Of a DNA stretch of 64,000 nucleotides, positions 56,607 through 64,000 are shown piece after piece; positions within the stretch are counted from its first letter, which is position 1; every line of letters starts with the position of its first letter. Made by a program: the position numbers and the translations under genes. The DNA is from Jiangella alba (GTDB taxonomy: Bacteria > Actinomycetota > Actinomycetes > Jiangellales > Jiangellaceae): contig NZ_FNUC01000004.1 of assembly GCF_900106035.1 (NCBI RefSeq), positions 2,790,001 to 2,854,000 of the forward strand, read 5' to 3'. Under the pieces are notes generated by a model, which had not been told where the DNA came from, did no database searches, and worked only from the letters and a program-made list of their open reading frames with translations.

Positions 56607-58064
56607 CTACTGCTCCGGGGTGAAGTTCTCGAGCGGATCCCAGCCGGGGAACGTGATGTCGTCGATGGTGGCCGTGCCGCTCAGCCCGGCCAGCGTCTCG
56701 TCGAGGAACGTCTGGATCTGGGTGTCGAGGGCCTCGGCGATCGGCAGGAACGGCTTGTTGTTGATGATCGCGTCGACCGCGGCGTCGGTGTGCTTCAGCT
56801 CCGGCCGCTGCGCCCTGGCCTGCTGGATCGCGGCGCCGCCCGGGCTGGCGAGGGTCGGGTTCGGCACCAGCCGCATGCCCTCCTCGGCGACCGCCAGGAT
56901 CGCCGACTGGTCCGGGTTCTCCGCCGCCTGGTCGGCCCAGGCGCTCTCGACCGCCGTCAGCGTGCCGAACTCCTCGTAGTAGGCCCGGTGGAAGTCCTCG
57001 GAGGCGAGGAAGTCCATGACCTCCCACGCCTGCTCCGGGTTCTCGGTCTCCGACGACATCGACCAGATCGGCTGGAACGAGCGCTTCATCGGCGTGTAGG
57101 CGCCGCGCCCGTCGTCCGGCACCGGCAAGGCGGCGATGCCCAGCTCGATCTCCGGGTTGAGCTTGCGGATCTCCGCGACGTGCCACGGCGCGCTCGGGTA
57201 CATGGCGATCGTGCCGGCGGCGAACTCGGTGAACGCGCGGGCGCCGTCCCAGCTCTCCCAGCCCGGCACCATGACGCTGTTGGCCTGCATCCGGCGGTGC
57301 AGCTCGACCGCCTCGACCATGCCCGGCGACGCCGTCGCCGGCTGGCCGGTGCGGAAGTCGATGCCGTCGCCGACCACGGAGTACGGCACGGCGGTCTGGG
57401 CGAGGATCTCGACCGCGATGGCCTTGCCGTCCGTCGGCGCGTAGCCGAACACGGAGCCGCCGCCGTTCTGCGTGATGGTGGTGGCCATCTCCTCCAGCTC
57501 GCCCCACGTCTCCGGCGGGCCGTCGTAGCCGTTGTCGCGCAGCACCGCCTCGTTGTAGAGCAGCACGCGGACGTCCCACTTCCCGGTGACCAGCGGCAGC
57601 GTGTACAGCTCGCCGTCGCGGTGCAGGCCGGAGGTCGCCGGGTCCATCGTGCCCTCGGGGAAGCGGTCGATGAAGTCGTCGGTGACGAACTCCTCCAGCG
57701 AGTGCGTCCAGCCGCGCTCGTACATCCGGTCGAAGCCCTCGGCCTGCGCCCGGAACACGTCCGGCGGGTCACCCTGCTGGAACATCAGCTCGACGGCGCC
57801 CAGCTGCTGGTCCGTGGGGTTCTCGATGACGTCGACGGTGATGTCGGGGTGCTCCTCCTCGAACTGGTCGAACTGGGCCCGGTAGAACTCGCTGGCGCCG
57901 GGCGGGTCCGGGACCAGCGCGACGGTGATGGTGACGTTCTCGCCGGAGGCGTCGTCGTTGCCGCTGTCGTCCTCGCCGCTGCCGACGAGGTTGCAGCCGG
58001 TGGCCGTCAGGGCGACGGCCGATGCGGCGGCCGCCCAGCGCAGCGTGCGTCGGGTTCGAGACAT
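56607..58064 (-). CDS. Family 1 extracellular sugar-binding lipoprotein
   Basis: A 485-residue solute-binding protein. The signal has the twin-basic start SRTRRTLR and lipobox LTATGC (Cys24), so it is anchored outside the membrane. The family 1 motifs FEEEHPDITVDV, GDPPDVFRAQ and AFTEFAAGTIAMYPSAPWHV are clear. The size suits an oligosaccharide or di-saccharide ligand. A GGAG ribosome site precedes the ATG. It lies 36 bases after the IclR gene. Confidence 0.93.
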   Translation of the reverse strand: MSRTRRTLRWAAAASAVALTATGCNLVGSGEDDSGNDDASGENVTITVALVPDPPGASEFYRAQFDQFEEEHPDITVDVIENPTDQQLGAVELMFQQGDPPDVFRAQAEGFDRMYERGWTHSLEEFVTDDFIDRFPEGTMDPATSGLHRDGELYTLPLVTGKWDVRVLLYNEAVLRDNGYDGPPETWGELEEMATTITQNGGGSVFGYAPTDGKAIAVEILAQTAVPYSVVGDGIDFRTGQPATASPGMVEAVELHRRMQANSVMVPGWESWDGARAFTEFAAGTIAMYPSAPWHVAEIRKLNPEIELGIAALPVPDDGRGAYTPMKRSFQPIWSMSSETENPEQAWEVMDFLASEDFHRAYYEEFGTLTAVESAWADQAAENPDQSAILAVAEEGMRLVPNPTLASPGGAAIQQARAQRPELKHTDAAVDAIINNKPFLPIAEALDTQIQTFLDETLAGLSGTATIDDITFPGWDPLENFTPEQ

Positions 58065-58100
58065 GGTTCTCGCGGACTCCTTTGTCGGTGAACGTGAAGG

Positions 58101-58892
58101 TCAGTGCCGCTCCGCCGGCGCGTGCCGGGGACCGAGATAGCCGAGGCCGACGCTGATCGAGTCGGCCACTTCGATGACGGTGCTGGCCAGCTCGGGATCG
58201 CCGTCGGCGAGTCCCAGCGCGGAGAGCGGGCCGGAGATCGAGAGCGCGGCGACGATCTCGCCGGACTGGTCGAGCACCGGGGCCGCGACGCAGGAGCGTC
58301 CCAGCGCCAGTTCCTCGACCTCGGTGGCGTAGCCGCGAAGCGCGACCAGGTCGAGCGCGGTGTCGAGCTCGTCGTGGTCGCAGATCGTGCGTGGCGTGTA
58401 GCGGTGCAGGTCGGGAACCAGCTCGCGGCGCTGGGCCGGGGTGAGGGCGAGCAACAGGCACTTGCCGATGCCGGTGGCGTGCAGCGGGTTGCGCTGCCCC
58501 ATCAGCGTGAACGACTTCGGCGCCAGCCGGCCCTCGAAGTTGCACAGGTAGAACAGCGACGACCCGTGCCGGACCGCCACGTTGACGCCGAGGCCCAGCG
58601 TTCCGGCCAGCAGCTGTGCCGCCTGCCGGGCCTCGCGGTGCACCGGATGCTGGTTGATCGCGACACCGGCCAGCGTGAGCAGGGCCGGGCCGAGCCGGTA
58701 CAGGTTGCTGGCCGGGTCACGCTCGACGTACTCCAGCGACTCCAGCGTGGCCAGCAGCCGCGACGCCGTCGACTGACCCAGCCCGGCGTACTTCGCGACG
58801 TCGGAGACCCGCAGCGCACGCCCGTCGAGGAAGGCGGCAAGAACACTCGCCGCCTTCTCGACGCTCTGGTTCGTGCTCTGCTCCGACGCCAC
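58101..58892 (-). CDS. IclR-family transcriptional regulator
   Basis: A 263-residue regulator. The N-terminal winged HTH (KAASVLAAFLDG, VSDVAKYAGLGQSTASRLLATLESL in parts) is followed by the IclR effector domain, with GLGVNVAVRHGSSLFYL and a conserved SCVAAPVLD. GTG 58892 has AGGAG upstream. It heads the import and exported-enzyme operon and is divergent from the second dehydratase gene, so it most likely controls both in response to a sugar acid. Confidence 0.93.
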   Translation of the reverse strand: MASEQSTNQSVEKAASVLAAFLDGRALRVSDVAKYAGLGQSTASRLLATLESLEYVERDPASNLYRLGPALLTLAGVAINQHPVHREARQAAQLLAGTLGLGVNVAVRHGSSLFYLCNFEGRLAPKSFTLMGQRNPLHATGIGKCLLLALTPAQRRELVPDLHRYTPRTICDHDELDTALDLVALRGYATEVEELALGRSCVAAPVLDQSGEIVAALSISGPLSALGLADGDPELASTVIEVADSISVGLGYLGPRHAPAERH

Positions 58893-58978
58893 TGTCGCTC
58901 CTGATATTGAAGGTTGCGTGCACTATGTGGGAGAGTTACGCATATGTTGCATCACGTCAAGCCCTCCTCGGATACCTG
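58893..58978. promoter_or_regulatory. Divergent control region of the sugar-acid locus
   Basis: The 86 bases between the IclR gene and the dehydratase gene are notably less GC-rich than their surroundings (TGATATTGAAGG, GAGTTACGCATATGTTGC). Promoters for both directions and the IclR site must lie here. I see short palindromes (GTGCAC, GCATATG region) but no operator clear enough to name. Confidence 0.45.
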
Positions 58979-60148
58979 ATGGTGATTCGTGATGTGGAGA
59001 CCTTCATCCTGAAGGTCGCCGCCGACGATGCCTATCTGGGGACGCTGCGCGACGGCAGCGAGATCGGCCCCGGCTACTCCGTGCGCGAGCCGTGGCGCAG
59101 CCTCTACTCCGACCGGTTCGAGACGCTGCTGGTCAAGGTGACGGCCGACGACGGCACCGCCGGCTGGGGCGAGGCGCTGGCGCCGGTGGCCCCCGAGGTG
59201 CCCGGTTCGATCGTCGACCTGCTGCTCGCGCCGGTCCTGCGGGGCATGGACGCGACCCGGCCGCGGCCCGCCTGGTCCCGGCTGCGCGACCTCATGCGCG
59301 AGCGGGGCCACCTCGCCGGGCACCAGGCCGACGCGCTGGCCGCCGTCGACATCGCGCTGTGGGACCTCGCCGGGAAGCTGGCCGGGCGCCCCGTCGCCGA
59401 CCTGCTCGGCGGCGCGTTCCGCGACGAGCTGCCGGTGTACGTCTCGGGGCTGCCGCGCCCGTCCGATGCCGCCCGCGCCTGGCTGGCCCGCGACTGGGCG
59501 AACCGCGGCGCCACCGCGGTGAAGCTGCACCTCGGGTACGGCGTCGACGCCGACCTCGCCACCGTCGACGCGGTCCGCAGTGCCGCGCCGGCGCTGCGGG
59601 TGGCCGTCGACGCGCACTGGGCCTATTCCTTCACCGAGGCGCTGCGGCTGGCCGCAGGACTGGCCGAGCGGTCCGGCTGGTTCCTGGAGGCGCCGCTGGC
59701 GCCGGAGGACCTCGCCGGGCACGTCGAACTGGCCGGCCGGTCCCCGGTGCCGATCGCGGCCGGCGAGTCGCTGCGGCACCGCTACGAGTTCCGGCAGTGG
59801 CTCGACGCCGGCGCCGTGGCGATCGCCCAGCCCGACGTGGGCCGCACCGGCATCACCGAGGCCATGGTGATCGCCGAGCTGGCCGCCGCCCGGCACGTCC
59901 CGGTCGCGCCGCACCACTCCACCGGCCAGGCCGTGGCGCTGGCCGCCGGCCTGCACGTCGCCGCGGCCGTCGAGCTGCTGACGGCGTTCGAGTACCAGCC
60001 GCTGTCCACCGAGGTCGGGCAGCGGATCGTGCGCACGCCGCTGGCCACCGGCCCGGCCCGCATCCCCCTGCCCACCGGCCCCGGTCTCGGGGTCGACGTC
60101 GACGAAGAAGCCATCCGCGTGATCGCCGAGGAGAGTCGAACCGTATGA
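58979..60148 (+). CDS. Enolase-superfamily sugar-acid dehydratase/racemase, second copy
   Basis: A 389-residue mandelate racemase-type enzyme that shares GHQADALAAVDIALWDL, VKLHLG (Lys-x-His), VAVDAHWAYS, FLEAPLAPED, AAGESLRHRYEFRQWL and QPDVGRTGITEAMV with the enzyme at 44139-45278. Start ATG 58979 (MVIRDVETF) was chosen from the family; an upstream ATG-like start at 58907 lies in the control region. The stop overlaps the next start (ATGA), so it works with the aldolase-like enzyme: dehydration of an aldonate or aldarate, then processing of the 2-keto-3-deoxy product. Confidence 0.86.
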   Translation: MVIRDVETFILKVAADDAYLGTLRDGSEIGPGYSVREPWRSLYSDRFETLLVKVTADDGTAGWGEALAPVAPEVPGSIVDLLLAPVLRGMDATRPRPAWSRLRDLMRERGHLAGHQADALAAVDIALWDLAGKLAGRPVADLLGGAFRDELPVYVSGLPRPSDAARAWLARDWANRGATAVKLHLGYGVDADLATVDAVRSAAPALRVAVDAHWAYSFTEALRLAAGLAERSGWFLEAPLAPEDLAGHVELAGRSPVPIAAGESLRHRYEFRQWLDAGAVAIAQPDVGRTGITEAMVIAELAAARHVPVAPHHSTGQAVALAAGLHVAAAVELLTAFEYQPLSTEVGQRIVRTPLATGPARIPLPTGPGLGVDVDEEAIRVIAEESRTV

Positions 60149-61050
60149 CCCACACCGTCCACGGCCTGGTCCCGATCCTGGCCACCCCCTTCCTTCCCGA
60201 CGGCGCCCTGGACCGGCCGGGCCTGCGCCGGCTGGTCGAGTTCCAGCTGGCCTCCGGCGTCGACGGCGTCGCGGTGTTCGGGATGGCCAGCGAGGGATTC
60301 GCGCTGACGCTGGAGGAGCGCCAGCAGATCCTGCACGACGTCCGCGACGTCATCGGGACCGCCGTCCCCGTCGTCGCCGGGGTGAACGGGACGTCGTCGG
60401 TGACGGCGCTGGAGCAGGCCGCCGAGGCGGCGACGGCCGGCGCCGACACGCTCATGGTGCTGCCGCCGTTCATGGTGAAGCCGGGGCCGGACCAGCTGGT
60501 CGAGTTCTACGGCCGCATCGGCGAGTTCGCCGTCTCCGCCGGCACCGAGGTCATGGTGCAGGACGCGCCCGGCGTCACCGGCGTCGCGATGTCGCCGTCG
60601 CTGATCGTCGAGCTGAGCAAGCTCGACGGCGTCACGTCGGTCAAGGTCGAGGCGCCGCCCACGGTGCCCAAGGTCGGCGCCGTCGCCGACGCCGTCGCCG
60701 ACGAGGGGGCCGGGTTCGCCGTCCTGGGCGGCCAGAACTCGCAGTTCGTGCTCGACGAGTACGCGCGCGGGTCGATCGGCACCATGCCGGCCTGCGAGTT
60801 CCCCGACCTGCTCGCGCCGATCCTGGCGTCCTGGAACGCCGGCGAGCGGGCCGAGGCGCGGGCGGCGTTCGCCCGGCTGCTGCCTCTGATCGTGCACGGC
60901 CTGCAGCAGGGCATCGCGTGGGCGGTGCACAAGGAGGTGCTGGTGCGCCGCGGCATCATCGAGCACACGGCCGTCCGGCTGCCGGCCAAGCCGCTGGACG
61001 CGGGTGGCCGGGCGCTGCTGGATGAGATCCTGACCGCGTTGGACCTGTGA
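60145..61050 (+). CDS. DHDPS/NAL-fold aldolase or dehydratase with altered active site
   Basis: A 301-residue TIM-barrel protein of the dihydrodipicolinate synthase family. The Schiff-base lysine is Lys167 in TSVKVEAP. The usual GTTGE phosphate/carboxylate loop is GMASE (46-50) and the catalytic Tyr of the YNxP motif is replaced by Gln139 (MVQDAPGVTG), so the Thr-Tyr proton relay of DHDPS is missing. It is therefore not a lysine-pathway DapA. Together with the coupled dehydratase gene upstream it probably cleaves or dehydrates a 2-keto-3-deoxy sugar acid. Confidence 0.85.
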   Translation: MTHTVHGLVPILATPFLPDGALDRPGLRRLVEFQLASGVDGVAVFGMASEGFALTLEERQQILHDVRDVIGTAVPVVAGVNGTSSVTALEQAAEAATAGADTLMVLPPFMVKPGPDQLVEFYGRIGEFAVSAGTEVMVQDAPGVTGVAMSPSLIVELSKLDGVTSVKVEAPPTVPKVGAVADAVADEGAGFAVLGGQNSQFVLDEYARGSIGTMPACEFPDLLAPILASWNAGERAEARAAFARLLPLIVHGLQQGIAWAVHKEVLVRRGIIEHTAVRLPAKPLDAGGRALLDEILTALDL

Positions 61051-61064
61051 CGCACGGGAGGACC

Positions 61065-61673
61065 ATGGCGGACATCGAGGTCGGCGGGCGGTTCGGCCGG
61101 CTGTACGGGTACCTCGACTGGCCCGTGCGGCTGGCCGCCCTCAACCTGCTGTGGCTGCTCGGCGTGCTGGCCGGGCTGGTGCTGTTCGGGCTGGCCCCGG
61201 CCACGGCCGCGCTGTACGCCGTCCTGCGGGGCTACCTGCTGGGCCGCTCGCCGCGGCTGTGGCACGACTTCTGGGCCACGTGGCGCGCGTCGCTGCGCTC
61301 GTCGCAGCTGGTGCTCGGCCTGCCCATCGTCACCGTCTGGGTGGTGGTGTTCTACCTGCTACTGGCGCGGTCGACGCCGTTCGCGGCGGGCATGGCGGTG
61401 CTGGCGGCCGGCTACCTGGCGACGCTGCTGCAGTTGCCCGCCGTCGTGGCCCACCTCGACCTCCCCGCCGTGCGGTCGTGGCAGGTCGCGGCGGAGGTGG
61501 CTTGGCGGCGGCCGCTGGCCACGCTGGCCGTCGCCGTCCTCGTCGCGGGGCTGGCGGTCGGCGGCTGGCTCACGACGCCGGCCGCCGTCCCGCTGTTCTT
61601 CCCCGCCCTGCCCGCGCTGCTGGCGACGCTCACCGTCCAGCGCGCGCTCGAACCGCCGTCGCCAGCTCGCTGA
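61065..61673 (+). CDS. YesL-like (DUF624) membrane protein
   Basis: A 202-residue protein with five hydrophobic helices and the DUF624 N-terminal pattern (FGRLYGYLDWPVRLAALNLLWLL). The GGGAGGACC ribosome site supports ATG 61065; GTG 61047, overlapping the previous stop, is possible. DUF624 genes occur beside CUT1 sugar importers (B. subtilis yesL is in the rhamnogalacturonan locus), which fits a pectin- or uronate-related role. The molecular function is unknown. It overlaps the convergent DAHP synthase gene by 44 bases. Confidence 0.8.
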   Translation: MADIEVGGRFGRLYGYLDWPVRLAALNLLWLLGVLAGLVLFGLAPATAALYAVLRGYLLGRSPRLWHDFWATWRASLRSSQLVLGLPIVTVWVVVFYLLLARSTPFAAGMAVLAAGYLATLLQLPAVVAHLDLPAVRSWQVAAEVAWRRPLATLAVAVLVAGLAVGGWLTTPAAVPLFFPALPALLATLTVQRALEPPSPAR

Positions 61674-62694
61674 GCAGGTCCGTCGTCGTCTCCCAGCTCA
61701 TGCACGCGTCGGTGACGCTCTGGCCGTACACCAGCGGCGTCGCGCCGATGTCCTGCCGGCCGGCCACCAGGAAGCTCTCCAGCATGACGCCGGCGATGCC
61801 GCGCTGGCCGCCGGCGATCTGCTGCGCGATCTCGCGGGTGACGACCGCCTGCCGCTCGTGGTCCTTGCCGCTGTTGCCGTGGCTGGCGTCGATGACCAGC
61901 CGCTCCGGCAGCTGCGCCTTGTGCAGCAGCGCCAGCGCGTCGCGGACGTGGCCGGGGCCGTAGTTCGGGCCGGCGCTGCCGCCGCGCAGGATGACGTGGC
62001 AGTCGGGGTTGCCGGCGGTGCTGACGGCGGCCGCGCGGCCGTCGTGGTCGACGCCGAAGAACACGTGGCCGTGCGCCGCCGCCGTGCAGCCGTCGATGGC
62101 CGCCTGGACGTCGCCGCTGGTGGCGTTCTTGAACCCGACCGGCATGGACAGGCCGGAGGCGAGCTGGCGGTGCACCTGGCTCTCCGGGGTGCGCGCGCCG
62201 ATGGCGCCCCACGACACTGTGTCGGCGATGTACTGCGGGCTGATCGGCTCGAGGAACTCGCAGCCCACCGGCAGCCCGGCGCCGAGCACCTCGAACAGCA
62301 GCTCGCGGGCGATGCGCAGCCCGCGCCGCACGTCGAACGTCTCGTCCAGTCCGGGGTCGTTGATCAGCCCCTTCCAGCCCACCGTCGTGCGCGGCTTCTC
62401 GAAGTACACCCGCATGACGATGGCGAGGTCGTCGCGCAGCTCGTCGGCCACCGGCCGGAGCCGGTTCGCGTAGTCGAGCGCCGCCACCGGGTCGTGCACC
62501 GAGCACGGCCCGACGACCACTAGCAGGCGGTCGTCCTCGCCGGCCATGATGCGCCGGACCTCGGCCCGGCTGTCGCGGACCAGCGCGGCGTGCTCTTCGT
62601 CCATCGGCAACTCGGCCAGCATGCGTGCGGGCGGGACGAGCGGCTGGAACCCGGTGACGCGGAGATCACCGGTGGGGGACTGCGGCTCGGACAT
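61630..62694 (-). CDS. 3-deoxy-7-phosphoheptulonate (DAHP) synthase, class I
   Basis: A 354-residue AroG/AroF-type enzyme that condenses PEP and erythrose-4-phosphate, the first step of aromatic amino-acid synthesis. The motifs VGPCSVHDPVAALDYANRL, RVYFEKPRTTVGWKGLINDP and DASHGNSGKDH are clear. Many actinobacteria use class II DAHP synthase, so this may be one of two isozymes. GAGGAGACG precedes the ATG. An unusually long structured leader lies upstream. Confidence 0.94.
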   Translation of the reverse strand: MSEPQSPTGDLRVTGFQPLVPPARMLAELPMDEEHAALVRDSRAEVRRIMAGEDDRLLVVVGPCSVHDPVAALDYANRLRPVADELRDDLAIVMRVYFEKPRTTVGWKGLINDPGLDETFDVRRGLRIARELLFEVLGAGLPVGCEFLEPISPQYIADTVSWGAIGARTPESQVHRQLASGLSMPVGFKNATSGDVQAAIDGCTAAAHGHVFFGVDHDGRAAAVSTAGNPDCHVILRGGSAGPNYGPGHVRDALALLHKAQLPERLVIDASHGNSGKDHERQAVVTREIAQQIAGGQRGIAGVMLESFLVAGRQDIGATPLVYGQSVTDACMSWETTTDLLSELATAVRARAGR

Positions 62695-62899
62695 GGGTAC
62701 TACGTCTCCTCTGCGACGAGCGGGACGTCCCGTCGGATCACCACCGAGCCGGCCCGTCTCATGACGAAGGGCAGAGACGAGACGTCTCTGCCCAGCTGGC
62801 TCCGGGTGGTTCGTCGGTCAGCGCATGACACGCCCGGCTCCACCCGGAGCCTGCGCAAAATACGGATACCGACGGACCGTGATCACGGATGCGACTATA
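62695..62899 (-). promoter_or_regulatory. Structured leader of the DAHP synthase gene
   Basis: Putative -10 boxes are TATAGT (62899-62894) and TATTTT (62862-62857). The transcript can form IR1, GGCTCCGGGTGG with CCACCCGGAGCC (62851-62840 and 62809-62798, 30-base loop), IR2, GGGCAGAGACG with CGTCTCTGCCC (62793-62783 and 62779-62769, loop TCT), and IR3, CGGGACGTCCCG (62732-62721). The right arm of IR2 can also pair with GCAGAGGAGACG, which holds the ribosome site of the gene. A 20-codon frame (62762-62700) without aromatic residues lies in the leader. Attenuation or translational control is likely; the signal is unknown. Confidence 0.55.
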
Positions 62900-62926
62900 G
62901 CCGGAATGGGCCCGCACGTGCGCTCG

Positions 62927-63294
62927 GGGCCGGTGAGAGTTGCCGAGGGGGTGACGAGGCCGCCAACTGTTGGCGCTGGTGTCAACGCATCCGGACGGTG
63001 CCAGGCAGCTGGGCAGCTGGGCAGCGGGGCAGCGGGGCAGCGGAGCCGCCGGGCAGCCGGGCAGCCGGGCAGCCGGCGACGGCCCTGCCGTGTCGGGCTG
63101 GTCAGGCGCGCAGGTTGATCAGCGTCGGGCCGGTGAGAGTTGCCGAGGGGGTGACGAGGCCGCCAACTGTTGGCGCTGGTGTCAACGCACCCGGACGGTG
63201 CCGGGCAGGGGGGCAGCCGGGCAGCGGGGCCGCCGGCGACGGCCCTGCGGTGTCGGCCTGGTCAGGCGCGCAGGTTGATCAGCGTCGGGCCGGT
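62927..63294. repeat. Degenerate tandem duplication of a gene 3' end with GGGCAGC repeats
   Basis: The block starting GGCCGGTGAGAGTTGCCGAG occurs at about 62929 and 63129. Each copy continues with GCCAACTGTTGGCGCTGGTG, a variable run of 8-base GGGCAGC-type units, GGCGACGGCCCTGC and finally TCAGGCGCGCAGGTTGATC, which in the second copy is the true 3' end of the conjugation gene (63262). The first copy is about 40 bases longer in the 8-base array. The duplication left a remnant of the gene end at 63102-63134. Confidence 0.8.
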
Positions 63295-64000
63295 GCGGGT
63301 GCCGTCGGAGCGGGAGAGGGCGACGACGCAGTGGCCGGCGGGGATGCGGGTGACGATGTCGGAGACCGTCCACCGGGGCCGCTCGACCCGGCGCAGGTTG
63401 GTGCCCTTCGTGACGCCCCAGTTGCGGGTCTCGCCGTCGGAGCGGTTCCAGCCGCCGCGGCTGTCGCGGGAGCTGCCGCTGGTGCGGGCCAGACCGGTCG
63501 CCTCGCCCTGGCTGTAGCTGACCTCGGACACCCAGTGGTCGCCGAACCAGTCGGAGAACACCTTGGCGTCGACCGGGTCGATGCCGCCGAACACCGCCTT
63601 GCAGCCGACCGACCCGAACACCGTGGCCCGGACCTGCACCGGGAAGTCGCTGATGGTCTGCGCCAGCAGGATGAGCCCGGCGTTGTTGGAGCGCAGCTTC
63701 TGCACGCCACGCGCGACGTAGTCGTCGACGAAGCGGCCGGCTTCGTCGATGGCGAGCGCCTTGAAGATGCCGCGGTTGGTGTCGGGCGCGGACGTGACCT
63801 GCACGAACTGCGACACCACCAGCCGGGCCAGGATGCGGGTGGCGTCGGGGAACTCGGCCTCGGGCAGCGACACCCGCACCCGCAGCGGCTTGTTGATGTC
63901 GTGCATGCGGAAGGTCTTCTCGCGGTCGAACAACTCCATCAGCCGCGGCCGGGCCAGCAGCTGGAACCGTTCGACCAGCGACGCGGCGGGGTCGGCGTTG
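63262..64000 (-). CDS. TraG/VirD4-like conjugative coupling ATPase, C-terminal part (partial)
   Basis: The frame is open to the window edge, so the start is outside. About 245 residues are visible: Walker B-like KALAIDEAGRF, the sensor segment LRSNNAGLILLAQTISDFP and the TraM-recognition-like stretch FGGIDPVDAKVFSDWFGDHWV, followed by a Ser/Gly/Arg-rich tail and a short C-terminal domain. This matches the C-terminal half of type IV coupling or TraG/VirB4-like ATPases of actinobacterial integrative elements. It suggests an integrated conjugative element to the right of the window. Confidence 0.7.
   Translation of the reverse strand, partial: NADPAASLVERFQLLARPRLMELFDREKTFRMHDINKPLRVRVSLPEAEFPDATRILARLVVSQFVQVTSAPDTNRGIFKALAIDEAGRFVDDYVARGVQKLRSNNAGLILLAQTISDFPVQVRATVFGSVGCKAVFGGIDPVDAKVFSDWFGDHWVSEVSYSQGEATGLARTSGSSRDSRGGWNRSDGETRNWGVTKGTNLRRVERPRWTVSDIVTRIPAGHCVVALSRSDGTRTGPTLINLRA

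Noticed and set aside
60145-61050. Annotation as dapA (4-hydroxy-tetrahydrodipicolinate synthase)
   Set aside because: The active-site loop and tyrosine are replaced and the context is sugar-acid catabolism.
62700-62762. 20-residue leader peptide (MRRAGSVVIRRDVPLVAEET) before DAHP synthase as an aromatic attenuator
   Set aside because: It contains no Phe, Tyr or Trp and has no ribosome site. It is kept only as a detail of the structured leader.

Overview
The window is very GC-rich chromosomal DNA of an actinobacterium (Actinomycetota). The evidence is the order hom-thrC-thrB-rho-rpmE-prfA-prmC-sua5-wecA-like-atpBEFHAGDC-DUF2550-murA, the long low-complexity insert in Rho, the frequent GTG starts with GTGA/ATGA stop-start overlaps, and several promoters with a TANNNT -10 box 6-10 bases before the start codon. 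No 16S or tRNA gene is visible, so genus is not assigned. A soil filamentous lineage such as Jiangellales would fit, but that is inference.

Layout. 1-8.4 kb: an HtrA-like protease; an ABC exporter with its DesK/DesR-type two-component system (operon 972-4331); a TetR regulator divergent from a DUF385 flavin/F420-type enzyme, with twin palindromic operators between them; an FHA-FHA-ABC exporter of the mycobacterial Rv1747 type; and a leaderless VOC-fold gene. 8.5-30 kb: the conserved housekeeping backbone, comprising threonine biosynthesis, Rho with a structured leader, L31, RF1, RF1 methyltransferase, the tRNA t6A enzyme Sua5, an undecaprenyl-phosphate GlcNAc-1-P transferase, the complete F1Fo ATP synthase, MurA (with Asp in place of the catalytic Cys), a PAP2 enzyme and a 3-hydroxyacyl-CoA dehydrogenase. 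30-36 kb: a ROK glucokinase and a second ABC/ABC/histidine kinase/response regulator set, here interrupted by an oppositely oriented esterase gene. 35.5-40.5 kb: a repeat-rich intergenic region, a 1030-residue LuxR-type ATPase regulator, a GC-rich minisatellite and a frameshifted lipoprotein gene.

40.6-61.7 kb is an accessory sugar-acid locus. It holds a uronate dehydrogenase-like enzyme, three enolase-superfamily sugar-acid dehydratases, an SDR, a DHDPS-fold aldolase/dehydratase with an altered active site, an IclR regulator, a complete CUT1-type sugar ABC importer, a YesL-like membrane protein, and two tandem ~1570-residue Tat-exported multidomain proteins ending in NEW3-like and golvesin-like domains. 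The simplest reading is that the giant exported proteins attack a uronic-acid-containing polysaccharide or glycoside, the ABC system imports the product, and the dehydrogenase, dehydratases and aldolase-like enzyme carry it into central metabolism under IclR control. The substrate is not determined by the sequence.

61.6-64 kb: a DAHP synthase gene with a long leader full of inverted repeats, a degenerate tandem duplication, and the 3' part of a TraG/VirD4-like conjugation ATPase that runs off the right edge, suggesting an integrated conjugative element or its remnant there.
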